Shown here in pieces: positions 1 to 7,445 of a stretch of 64,000 nucleotides of DNA. The stretch is taken from the NCBI GenBank assembly GCA_035489015.1, contig DATHKR010000255.1, positions 23,198 through 87,197 on the forward strand. The letters are read 5' to 3'. Source of the stretch: DATFRY01 sp035489015 (lineage in GTDB: Bacteria > Myxococcota_A > Polyangia > Haliangiales > Haliangiaceae). A program made the translations under genes and the position numbers. The notes under the pieces were generated by a model. That model had not been told where the DNA came from and did no database searches. It worked only from the letters and a program-made list of their open reading frames with translations. The stretch's first letter is position 1; each line of letters begins with the position of its first letter.

Positions 1-704
1 TCGAGCAGGCCGTACATGGTCGGGGTCGGCTCGCCGACCGAGAAGCCGCCCAGGGCGTAGCCGTCGAAGCCGTCGAGCCCGACGATCTCGCCCATGTGGC
101 GGCGGCGGCGCGCCGCGTCGGGGCCGCCCTGGACGATGCCGAACAGCGCCTGACCGTCGGGGCGCGGCGCGCGCAGGCAGCGCTCGGCCCAGCGGGTGGT
201 GCGCTCCATCGCCTCCTCGTGCTCGACGGCGCCCGACTCGCCCGGCGGACACTGATCGAACGCCATCGCGATGTCGGAGCGGAGCACGCCCTGGATCTCC
301 ATCGAGCGCTCGGGGGTGAGCCGGTGCTGGCTGCCGTCGATGTGGCTGCGGAAGGTGACCCCGTCTTGATCGATCTTGTTGAGGGTGGCGAGGCTGAAGA
401 CCTGGAAGCCGCCCGAGTCGGTCAGGATGGCGCGCTTCCAGCCGGAGAAGCGGTGCAGGCCGCCGTGGGCGCCGATGACCTCGAGCCCGGGGCGCAGGAA
501 CAGGTGATAGGTGTTGCCGAGGATGACGCGCGCGTCGAGCGGCGGGGCCTCGAGCTCGCCGACCGTCATCGCCTTCACGGTCCCCTGGGTGCCGACCGGC
601 ATGAACGCGGGGGTGAGGATGTCGCCGTGCGGGGTGGTGAGGACCCCGGCGCGCGCCTTGCCGCGGCGACCGTCGATGCGGAACGAGAAACCGGGTGTCT
701 TCAT
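1..704 (-). CDS. tgt: queuine tRNA-guanine transglycosylase (3' part outside window)
   Basis: Exchanges guanine 34 of GUN-anticodon tRNAs for the queuosine precursor base. The translation on the minus strand starts MKTPGFSFRIDGRRGKARAG and continues with hallmark Tgt blocks: TPAFMPVGTQGTVKAM, ILGNTYHLFLRPG, LTDSGGFQVFSL (the Asp of this block is the substrate-binding/catalytic region), FRSHIDGSQHRLTPE and LFGIVQGG. About 234 codons are present and the C-terminal half, including the zinc-binding region, lies beyond the left edge. The ATG at 704 overlaps the TGA of queA by four bases (ATGA), so the two are translationally coupled. The pairing of two enzymes of the same pathway makes the assignment very secure. 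Confidence 0.96.
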   Translation of the reverse strand, partial: MKTPGFSFRIDGRRGKARAGVLTTPHGDILTPAFMPVGTQGTVKAMTVGELEAPPLDARVILGNTYHLFLRPGLEVIGAHGGLHRFSGWKRAILTDSGGFQVFSLATLNKIDQDGVTFRSHIDGSQHRLTPERSMEIQGVLRSDIAMAFDQCPPGESGAVEHEEAMERTTRWAERCLRAPRPDGQALFGIVQGGPDAARRRRHMGEIVGLDGFDGYALGGFSVGEPTPTMYGLL

Positions 705-1834
705 GGCGAGGGCTGGCGGGCGAGCAGCATGGCGTCGCCGTAGCTGTAGAAGCGATAGCCGGCGGCGACCGCGTGGCGATAGGCCGCCATCACCCGGGCG
801 TGACCGGCGAACGCGCAGACCAGCACAAGGAGCGTGGACCCGGGCAGGTGGAAGTTGGTGACCAGGTGGTCGACGATCTGGAAGCGGAAGCCGGGGCCGA
901 TGAAGAGATCGGTCGAGCCGGGGCCGGGGCGAACCTCGCGCGGGCCGAGCGCGGCGGCCTCGAGCGCGCGCACCGAGGTGGTGCCGATCGCGACCACCGG
1001 GCGGCCCGAGCCGACCAGGCGCGCGGTCTCGTCGGGGATGACGTAGCGCTCGCGGTGGAGGCGATGGGCGCGGAGATCGTCGCCGCGCACCGGCGCGAAG
1101 GTGCCGAGGCCGACGTGGAGGGTGAGCGGCGCGCGCGTGATGCCACGCGCGTCGAGCGCGGCGAGCAGCTCGGGCGTGAAGTGAAGGCCGGCGGTGGGCG
1201 CGGCCACCGCGCCGGGCCGGGCGGCGTAGACCGTCTGGTAGCGGTCGCGGTCGGCCGGCTCGGCGCCGGCGGCGCGCTCGATGTACGGCGGCAGCGGCAC
1301 GTCGCCGAGGCGCTCGAGGATGGCCAGCGGCGTGGGCGGCGGCGCGCCCGCGCGCGGGTCGAGATCGGCCAGCTCGACCAGCACGGTGCCGTCAGGCCGA
1401 CGCGGCGAGGCGATGCGGGCGAGCGCGGCCGGCTGGTCGTCGCGGTCGAGCAGCGCGAGCTCGGCGCCGGCGCGGAGGGGCTTGTGCGAGCGCGCGAGCG
1501 CGACCCAGGCGGCATCGGGGCGATCCGGATCGGCCGGTTCGAGCAGCAGGAGCTCGACGTTGCCGCCGGTCGGCTTGCGCGCGCGCAGGCGGGCGGGGAT
1601 GACGCGGGCGTCGTTGACGACCAGCACGGCGCCGTCGGGGACGAGCTCGGCCAGATCGGTGAAGCGGAGGTCGGCGAGGTCACCGAGGTCAGCGCGGTCA
1701 GCGAGGTCGGGCGCCGCGGCGGATGTGTTGGGCGCGGCCACCGCGAGCAAGCGCGAGGCGTCTCGTCGATCGGTCGGGTGCTGCGCGATCCGCTCGGGCG
1801 GGAGATCGTAGTGGTAGTCGGCGACGCGCCACAT
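701..1834 (-). CDS. queA: S-adenosylmethionine:tRNA ribosyltransferase-isomerase
   Basis: Transfers and isomerises the ribose moiety of SAM onto 7-aminomethyl-7-deazaguanine in tRNA, giving epoxyqueuosine. The 377-residue protein has the family start (YDLPPERIAQHP), the DDARVIPARLRARK block, the PPYIERAAG block, the YQTVYAARPGAVAAPTAGLHFT signature and the C-terminal TNFHLPGSTLLVLVCAFAG and YRFYSYGDAMLL motifs. The open frame continues upstream to 2035, but homology begins at the ATG at 1834 (MWRVADYHYDLP), which gives the usual length. A TATAGT hexamer lies 12 bases upstream of the ATG (1852-1847) and shares its TATA core with the -10 of the divergent gene. Confidence 0.96.
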   Translation of the reverse strand: MWRVADYHYDLPPERIAQHPTDRRDASRLLAVAAPNTSAAAPDLADRADLGDLADLRFTDLAELVPDGAVLVVNDARVIPARLRARKPTGGNVELLLLEPADPDRPDAAWVALARSHKPLRAGAELALLDRDDQPAALARIASPRRPDGTVLVELADLDPRAGAPPPTPLAILERLGDVPLPPYIERAAGAEPADRDRYQTVYAARPGAVAAPTAGLHFTPELLAALDARGITRAPLTLHVGLGTFAPVRGDDLRAHRLHRERYVIPDETARLVGSGRPVVAIGTTSVRALEAAALGPREVRPGPGSTDLFIGPGFRFQIVDHLVTNFHLPGSTLLVLVCAFAGHARVMAAYRHAVAAGYRFYSYGDAMLLARQPSP

Positions 1835-1846
1835 CGGGGGACCCGG

Positions 1847-1854
1847 ACTATACT
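1847..1854. promoter_or_regulatory. shared symmetric -10 element for divergent queA and HEAT-repeat gene
   Basis: The octamer ACTATACT reads TATACT (1849-1854) rightward, six bases before the GTG at 1861. It reads TATAGT (1852-1847) leftward, twelve bases before the queA ATG. The TATA core is therefore common to two oppositely directed -10 elements. No convincing -35 is visible on either side. Assignment rests on spacing and on the same arrangement at other genes here. Confidence 0.5.
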
Positions 1855-1860
1855 TGTCGC

Positions 1861-4755
1861 GTGAGTCGTTGCCGGGTCGCGGCGCTGGCGCTCTGGCTCG
1901 GGGCGACGTTCCCGGGGGCGGCCGGGCCGGCGCGCTCGTGGGCGGCGGGTCCCGGTCCGGCGGCGTCGCCGACGGCGTCGCCCGCTGCCTCGCCGGTGGC
2001 GAGCGTGCGCCAGGACCTCGACCGGGACGGGGCACGCGACGAGCTGCGGGTCGAGCGGGACGGATCGCTGGCGGTGGTGTCGGGGCGGACCGGCCGGGTG
2101 CTGGCCTGGAAGCCGATCAGCGGGGCGGCCGGGGCCGGCGCCGAGCGCGGCGAGATCCAGGTGGCGACCGGCGCCGCGGTCGGCGGGCGCGTGGTGATCG
2201 TGGCGATCGCGATCGCCCCCGGCGCGGGCGGGCGAGGCGATGCATTGGCCGCCGAGTGGCGGGCCGGCGGGCTGCGCGAGCTGTGGCGCGGCGCGGTCGG
2301 ACCCCAGGGCGCGGACGGAGAGTCCACTCTATATATAGAGGCGGGCCGGCACGGCCTGCTCCGCTACGCCGGCCGGGCCGGGGTGGCGCGCTGCGACGGC
2401 AAGACCGCGCACCTCTACGCCGAGAAGTTCGACTTCGCCGGGGCCGGGCGGTTCCGGGCGGTGGACGAGGTGCCGCGCATCCCGTCCGACGCGCCGGAGC
2501 TGGTGGCGAGCCGCGCGGCGCCGGCCGGGGTCGCGGCCGGCGCCCGGCCGCTCGACTTCCGCGTGCTGGCCGCGTCGAGCCAGCTCGGCGCCGGCGCCGG
2601 CGACCTGGTCGCGCCGACCGAGATCGACGACCAGGACCCGACCACCGCGTGGGTGGAGGGCCGGGGCGGGTTCGGGCGCGGCGAGTTCGTGACCGCGCGG
2701 GCGAGCATGGACGGCGGGATGGTGCGCGCGATCCGGCTGGTGCCCGGGCACGCGGCCAGCGCGCGCAGCTTCGCCGAGTTCAACCGGCTCAAGCGGGTCG
2801 GCCTGCTGGTCGGGCGCGATCGCGCGTACCGGGTGGTGTTCGCGAAGGACCCGGCGCGCGGCGGCTCGCCGGCCGATCCGTACTGGATCAAGCTGCCCGA
2901 GCCGGTCGCGGCCGACTGCGTGTCGCTGGTGGTGGTCGAGGTCTACGCCGGCCAGGGCGCGCGCGGCGCGGGGCGCACGGCGATCTCCGAGCTGGCGGTG
3001 CTGACCGCGATGGACCTGGCACCCGGCGGCGCCGCGGCGGAGCTGGCGCGCGCGGTCGCGGCGGGCGGGCGCGACGGGGAGCAGGCCGCGCGAGTGCTGG
3101 CGCGGCTGGGCCCGGGCGCCGAGGCAGCCGTGGTGGCGGAGGCGCGCCGGCCGGGCGCACCGGCAGCGGCGGCGCTGCGGTTGCGCCGCGTCCTGGCCGA
3201 CCTGCCGGGCGGCGCGGCCGAGCTGGCCCGCGGGCTGGCCGCGGCCCGGCTGCATCCGGCCGACGCCGAGCGGTTCGCGCGGGCGCTGGTCGCGATCGGC
3301 GCGCCGTCGGCCGCCGCGCTGGCCGAGGTGGTTGGCGACGAGAAGGCGGACGCGGCGGGGCGGAGCCGGGCGGCGCAGGTGCTGGCCGGGATCGGCGACC
3401 AGGCCGCGCTGCGCGCGCTGGCCGGCGCGGCCGGGCGCGGGCCACGCGACCTGCGGCGCGCGGTGGCTCACGCGATCGGCGCGCGCCCGGCCGGCGAGCT
3501 CGACCAGGTGGTGGCGCTCGCGCGCGCGGCGGACAAGGACGGTGGGGCGCGAGAAGCGGACCTCTGGCGCGCGGTCGGGCTGATGACGCGAGCGCGAGGC
3601 GGCGGCGAGGCGCGCGGGCGGGCGGCCGCGGCGATCGGCCAGCGGCTGACCGGCGCGAGCGGCTACGAGCTGCGCTACCGGTTGATCGAGGCGGCCGGCG
3701 GGCTCGATGAGCCGGCGCTGGTCGACGCGGTGGCCGCGGAGCTGGGTCGGCGGCCGCCGGTCGCGGGCTCGCCGGAGGCAGCGAGCGCGGCCGGGGCGAC
3801 CGCGGGCGGCGCGAAGGCGGCCGGCGCGAGCTCGAAGGCGGCCGGCGCGGGCGGCGCGAACGCGAGCGCGGCCGGCCCGAACGCGGCCGTCACGAGCTCG
3901 AAGGCGGGCGGCCCGAACGCGAGCGCGGCCGGCCCGAACGCGAGCGCGGCGAGCGCCGGTACACGCGTCCAGCGCGAGTCTCTCGCCCTCGTGCAGGCGG
4001 CGGCGCTCCGGCGGGTCGCGGCGGAGGCGCTGGGTCGGAGTGGCTTGCCGGCGGCGGGGGCGGCGCTGGTGCGGGCGGCTCGCGATCCTGATCCCGGGGT
4101 TCGCGAGGCGGCGGTGGAGGCTCTCGGCGAACGGGCTCGCCCCGAGGGTGACGCCGCGCTGACCGGGCAGCTGGCCGGCGATTCGTGGGCGCGGGTGCGG
4201 CGCGCGTCGGCGATCGCGCTGGGCACGACGTGCCGGCGCCCGGCCGCGGCTGGCGCGCTTCGCCGGGCGGCGCTGCGCGACGCCGATGTCCAGGTCCGGC
4301 GGGCCTCGCTCTCGTCGCTGGTCAACTGTCGCGCGCCCGGCGCGATCCGGTTCCTGCTCGCCATCGCGGCCGATCGGCGGGCGCCCGCCGAGCTCCGCAC
4401 CCACGCGATGCGGCTCATCGGCGGGTCCGGCGATCGCGCGGCCGCGCGGCCGCTCGCCGCCCTGGCCTCGGCCGAGCTCGAGCGCGCGTTCTCCGACGAG
4501 AGCGCGATCACGCCGGCCGCCTCGAGCGTCCACGCGCTGGGCGAGCTCGGCGATCCCGCGGCCACGCCGGTGCTCCTGCACGCGGCCGAGGCGGTCGCCT
4601 TTCCCGAGATCCAGGCGGCCGCCGCCACCGCGCTCGGCCGGGTCTGCCCGGCCTCCGCCCTGCCCGTCCTGCGCGAGCTGGCCCGGAGCTCGCAGCATCA
4701 GGTCGCGGCTCCCGCGCGCGCCTCGCTCCGGCGCTGTTCTCGACACGACCCTTAG
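1861..4755 (+). CDS. exported HEAT-repeat protein with discoidin-like domain
   Basis: Predicted exported protein of 964 residues; function unknown. The GTG at 1861 opens with a basic-hydrophobic signal peptide (residues 1-30, RCRVAALALWLGA then an AAG-type cleavage region). Next comes a short calcium-loop-like segment (DLDRDGARDELRV). Residues about 231-382 resemble the discoidin-like NADase-type glycan-binding domain (DQDPTTAWVEG ... FAEFNRLKRVGLLVG ... WIKLPEPVAADCVSL). The rest is HEAT-type alpha-helical repeats (DLRRAVAHAIGA, VREAAVEALGERA, VRRASAIALG, VRRASLSSL, IQAAAATALGRV), interrupted by an Ala/Gly/Asn/Ser-rich linker at residues 639-700. The open frame extends upstream to 1723, but that would overlap the queA coding region; a TATACT hexamer six bases before 1861 supports the GTG. 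Likely a scaffold or binding protein at the cell surface (inference). Confidence 0.85.
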   Translation: MSRCRVAALALWLGATFPGAAGPARSWAAGPGPAASPTASPAASPVASVRQDLDRDGARDELRVERDGSLAVVSGRTGRVLAWKPISGAAGAGAERGEIQVATGAAVGGRVVIVAIAIAPGAGGRGDALAAEWRAGGLRELWRGAVGPQGADGESTLYIEAGRHGLLRYAGRAGVARCDGKTAHLYAEKFDFAGAGRFRAVDEVPRIPSDAPELVASRAAPAGVAAGARPLDFRVLAASSQLGAGAGDLVAPTEIDDQDPTTAWVEGRGGFGRGEFVTARASMDGGMVRAIRLVPGHAASARSFAEFNRLKRVGLLVGRDRAYRVVFAKDPARGGSPADPYWIKLPEPVAADCVSLVVVEVYAGQGARGAGRTAISELAVLTAMDLAPGGAAAELARAVAAGGRDGEQAARVLARLGPGAEAAVVAEARRPGAPAAAALRLRRVLADLPGGAAELARGLAAARLHPADAERFARALVAIGAPSAAALAEVVGDEKADAAGRSRAAQVLAGIGDQAALRALAGAAGRGPRDLRRAVAHAIGARPAGELDQVVALARAADKDGGAREADLWRAVGLMTRARGGGEARGRAAAAIGQRLTGASGYELRYRLIEAAGGLDEPALVDAVAAELGRRPPVAGSPEAASAAGATAGGAKAAGASSKAAGAGGANASAAGPNAAVTSSKAGGPNASAAGPNASAASAGTRVQRESLALVQAAALRRVAAEALGRSGLPAAGAALVRAARDPDPGVREAAVEALGERARPEGDAALTGQLAGDSWARVRRASAIALGTTCRRPAAAGALRRAALRDADVQVRRASLSSLVNCRAPGAIRFLLAIAADRRAPAELRTHAMRLIGGSGDRAAARPLAALASAELERAFSDESAITPAASSVHALGELGDPAATPVLLHAAEAVAFPEIQAAAATALGRVCPASALPVLRELARSSQHQVAAPARASLRRCSRHDP
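3776..3960 (+). repeat. imperfect GC-rich tandem repeats encoding Ala/Gly/Asn/Ser linker
   Basis: Degenerate in-frame repeats of units such as GGCCCGAACGCGAGCGCGGCC encode alternating GGAKAAGASS, GGANASAAGPN and GGPNASAAGPN blocks between two HEAT-repeat segments. All units keep the reading frame. They look like a slippage-prone flexible linker rather than a regulatory array. Confidence 0.7.
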
Positions 4756-4781
4756 GGCCCCTCGGCGCCCGAAACGAGAGA

Positions 4782-4810
4782 CGCCCCGGGCAGCCTTGCC
4801 GCCCGGGGCG
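4782..4810. terminator. bidirectional hairpin between convergent genes
   Basis: A perfect 10-bp stem, CGCCCCGGGC (4782-4791) with GCCCGGGGCG (4801-4810), around a 9-base loop. It sits 27 bases after the TAG of the HEAT-repeat gene and 27 bases from the TAG of the convergent metalloprotease gene. There is no long T tract, so intrinsic termination is inferred from the strength of the hairpin and its position. Confidence 0.7.
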
Positions 4811-4837
4811 CGTTGACTCGGTCAGTCGAGCGAGTTG

Positions 4838-7114
4838 CTAGTTATGGACCGACCACGTGTTCAGCACACCGGTGTCGCCGAACGCATCCGTGTCGATCAT
4901 GCAGAGCGTCCAGGTCCCCGCTGCGCTGCCGCTCAGACCCGGCACCGCGCGGTTGGTGAAGCTGAACGCGCCCGAGTTGTTCGGGAACGTCCCGGTCGGG
5001 AACGCCGTCACGGTGACGCCGTTGTGGGCCAGGGTGCCGCGGAGGATCGACCGGTACGCGTGGGTGCCGGCGATGTTGAGGCGCGCCTCGGACGCGTTGC
5101 CGGTGCCGGACACGGTGAGGTTGGTGCAGGCGCTGCCGTTGTCGACCGTCGGCAGGTTCGGCGTCGCCGAGCCCGACCAGCCGCCGCCGCCGCCGCCGCC
5201 CCACGACGCCGACCAGCCGCTCCTCACCACCGACTGATCGCTGGTGAAGGTGATGGCGATGAGCGTGGAGGTGGCCGCCGGAGGCAGCGTGGTGCCGCTG
5301 GTCCGGGACAGCTGGGTGCCGGCCGCGTTCTTGATGGTCACGAAGTCGAAGTTCGCCTCGGTGTTGAACGCCGAGAAGGTCAGGGTCGTGGAGGCCCCGC
5401 CGGCCGGCTGGATGCAGTACGTGCGGCTGAAGTTGTTCGGGTAGTTGTTCGGGAAGTTCGGCGAGGTGACCGTGCCACTCGCGGTGGTGAAGGTCTGGTC
5501 ACACTGGACCGGCGGAGTGGTGCCGTCACAGGTCACGCCGACCGCCGTCCACGCGCTGCTGATCGCCGCGATCTCGGCGGGGGTGAAGCCGAGCGAGGTC
5601 GCCGCGGCGAGGACACCCTGGCACGCGGAGGTGAAGCCCGAGCCGGTGGTCCAGTGGTTGTCGTTCGCCTCGTACCAGGCCGCGCCCATGCGGCGAACGT
5701 TCGCCAGCGGGGCGTTCACCCCGCCGGAGGCGAGGCAGAAGGCCTTGTTCATGACGCCGCTCGAGAAGTGGACGTCGAGGCCCGGAGTGAAGTCGGCGGC
5801 GTTGTCGATCGAGGCGCCGTCGGCGGGCGGATCGCACATGAAGCGCAGGGCCGAGTTGCCCTTGAAGATGTCGCGGCCGATGTCGAAGTCGGCGCCCTCG
5901 CCCTCGACGAAGAACTCGGTGAGGGTACCGGCGATGTCGGAGAACGACTCGTTGTTGCCGCCCGACTGACCCGAATAGACCAGGTTCGAGTGGAAGGTGG
6001 TGAAGCCGTGGCCGATCTCGTGGCCGCCGACGTCGGGATCACCCGAGAGCGGATAGAACGTGCTGGCGCCGTCGCCGTAGGTCATCTGGGTGCCGTCCCA
6101 GAACGCGTTCTCGTAGTTGTTGCTGTAGTGGACGCGGCTGATGAGCTTGAAGCCGGCGTCGTTGATCGAGTTGTGGCCGTACCAGTCCTGCATCATGCCG
6201 AGCGTCGCCTCGGCGAAGCCGTGCGCGTCGTTGATCGGCGCGTCGCCGATGTTGGCGAGCGGGCCGACCACGGTCGTGCCGGTACCGGTGGTGCCGTGGT
6301 TCATGTTGGTGGTGCGCAGGCGGGTCGTGTTCATCTGGAACTGGGTGCCAGACGGCTCGACGTCGAGCTGGTTCACCCAGCTGCGCGTGACCTTCGGGTT
6401 GCCGCCCGGGCCGGACGCCTGCGACAGGGTGTGGATGGCGTTGAACCGGAACAGGAGGTCGCCGGTCTTGGCGTCCACGAAGTAGTTCCACAGGCCGGGC
6501 TGGATGCCGGCCTGCAGCTCGGTGAAGAACACCACGTGCCAGGCGACCCGCGGGTGGCCGCTCTCGCCCGGGAAGACGACCAGCTCGGCCTGCTCGCGCG
6601 AGTAGGCGAGCTGCGAGCCGCGCTTGTCGCGCGTCGCGTAGTCCGCCTTGCCGAGGGCGAGCGCGTCCTGGCTATCGAGCGCCGGCGCGACGTCGAGCTG
6701 GCCCAGGTTCTTGACCACGCCGCCCTCGATGCCGAGGAAGTAGTCGTTGGCGCTGTGAACGACGACGTCCGAGCCCCACACCGGGAGGCCCTGGTGGATG
6801 TGCTGGAGGCGCACGTGGCGCATCCGGGCAGCGCCCTGGGCCTCGCGGACCCGGAGGACGGCGTAGTCGTCGAGGTCGGACAGGCCGAGCTCGGCGTCAT
6901 AGTTGCGCACGTAGTCGAGAGCGGCCTGCGAGACCTCCCCGGCGATGCGCGTCGGATCCTTGTCGACGATGCGTACAGCCTCTACCGCCGCGATCGAGCC
7001 CTCAGCCACCGGGCCGCCGCTGTCCATCGGATCGTCGGTCGAGCATCCGACCGCGGCCCCCGATGTTGCTGCCAACAGAACCAACTTCCTGCCGAGACTT
7101 CGTGCCAGTGCCAT
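4838..7114 (-). CDS. M4-family (thermolysin/vibriolysin-like) metalloprotease lipoprotein
   Basis: Secreted or surface zinc endopeptidase of 758 residues, made as a zymogen. A signal peptide ends in a lipobox-like AAVGC with the acceptor Cys at 24. An FTP/PepSY-type propeptide spans about 50-230. The catalytic domain, about 240-530, has the zinc site HEIGH at 365-369 and the third ligand Glu389 in GGNNESFSDIAG; the typical SSGVMNKAFCLAS segment is also present. C-terminal to it are a CUB-like domain (about 538-638; CDQTFTTASGTVTSPNFPNNYPN) and a proprotein-convertase P-type beta-sandwich (about 650-757), separated by a poly-Gly stretch. The ATG at 7114 is preceded by GGGAG seven to eleven bases upstream. 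Presumably a predatory or nutritional exoprotease; the M1 aminopeptidase next upstream would complement it. Confidence 0.93.
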   Translation of the reverse strand: MALARSLGRKLVLLAATSGAAVGCSTDDPMDSGGPVAEGSIAAVEAVRIVDKDPTRIAGEVSQAALDYVRNYDAELGLSDLDDYAVLRVREAQGAARMRHVRLQHIHQGLPVWGSDVVVHSANDYFLGIEGGVVKNLGQLDVAPALDSQDALALGKADYATRDKRGSQLAYSREQAELVVFPGESGHPRVAWHVVFFTELQAGIQPGLWNYFVDAKTGDLLFRFNAIHTLSQASGPGGNPKVTRSWVNQLDVEPSGTQFQMNTTRLRTTNMNHGTTGTGTTVVGPLANIGDAPINDAHGFAEATLGMMQDWYGHNSINDAGFKLISRVHYSNNYENAFWDGTQMTYGDGASTFYPLSGDPDVGGHEIGHGFTTFHSNLVYSGQSGGNNESFSDIAGTLTEFFVEGEGADFDIGRDIFKGNSALRFMCDPPADGASIDNAADFTPGLDVHFSSGVMNKAFCLASGGVNAPLANVRRMGAAWYEANDNHWTTGSGFTSACQGVLAAATSLGFTPAEIAAISSAWTAVGVTCDGTTPPVQCDQTFTTASGTVTSPNFPNNYPNNFSRTYCIQPAGGASTTLTFSAFNTEANFDFVTIKNAAGTQLSRTSGTTLPPAATSTLIAITFTSDQSVVRSGWSASWGGGGGGGWSGSATPNLPTVDNGSACTNLTVSGTGNASEARLNIAGTHAYRSILRGTLAHNGVTVTAFPTGTFPNNSGAFSFTNRAVPGLSGSAAGTWTLCMIDTDAFGDTGVLNTWSVHN

Positions 7115-7445
7115 CGTGGTAGCTCCCTTCCTGGGTTGCTCCGTCGCTCGACAGTCCGCGCAAGAGTTTCGAAATGCCCTTCGAGCGGGACCTGAATGAG
7201 CGGCACGCTAGCACAGCTGGTGGCGGCGGTACCCCTCAGTTGGGACATAAGTTGCTGCTTCCATTCGCCTACATCACGCTCAGTGGCGATCGCGGCCGGC
7301 CTCAAATTTGGAGTTTCGACTACCGCATTGCACTCGCAATCAGGAGGGGGGATGTCCCCTCATGTGGGCGTGAGTCGGATGACGCGGGCGGACGCGGGGT
7401 GACTCGCGCGCGCCGCCGCCCCGCGTCACCTCCATAGAATGGGAG
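7115..7445. other. 331-base intergenic region upstream of the metalloprotease gene
   Basis: Lies between two minus-strand genes and is visibly less GC-rich than its surroundings. On the minus strand it holds TGTGCTAGCGT at 7215-7205, the same TGTGCTAG core seen before the AAA ATPase gene at 27426. It would be a -10 giving an untranslated leader of roughly 80 bases that ends in the GGGAG ribosome-binding site (7122-7128). Short open frames on both strands here have no recognisable product. No tRNA or strong terminator hairpin was found. Confidence 0.5.
7205..7215 (-). promoter_or_regulatory. candidate -10 region of the metalloprotease gene
   Basis: TGTGCTAGCGT on the minus strand contains an extended -10-like TG plus TAGCGT. 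It is positioned so that transcription would begin near 7198, about 84 bases before the ATG at 7114. No matching -35 is seen. Confidence 0.35.

Noticed and set aside
695..1864. Long plus-strand frames opposite tgt and queA
   Set aside because: The minus strand encodes complete, highly conserved Tgt and QueA motifs; the plus-strand product is Arg/Gly/Ala-rich without family features.
7174..7437. Small plus-strand genes in the 7115-7445 gap
   Set aside because: No ribosome-binding site, no recognisable domain and low-complexity tails; more likely the leader and promoter of the metalloprotease gene.
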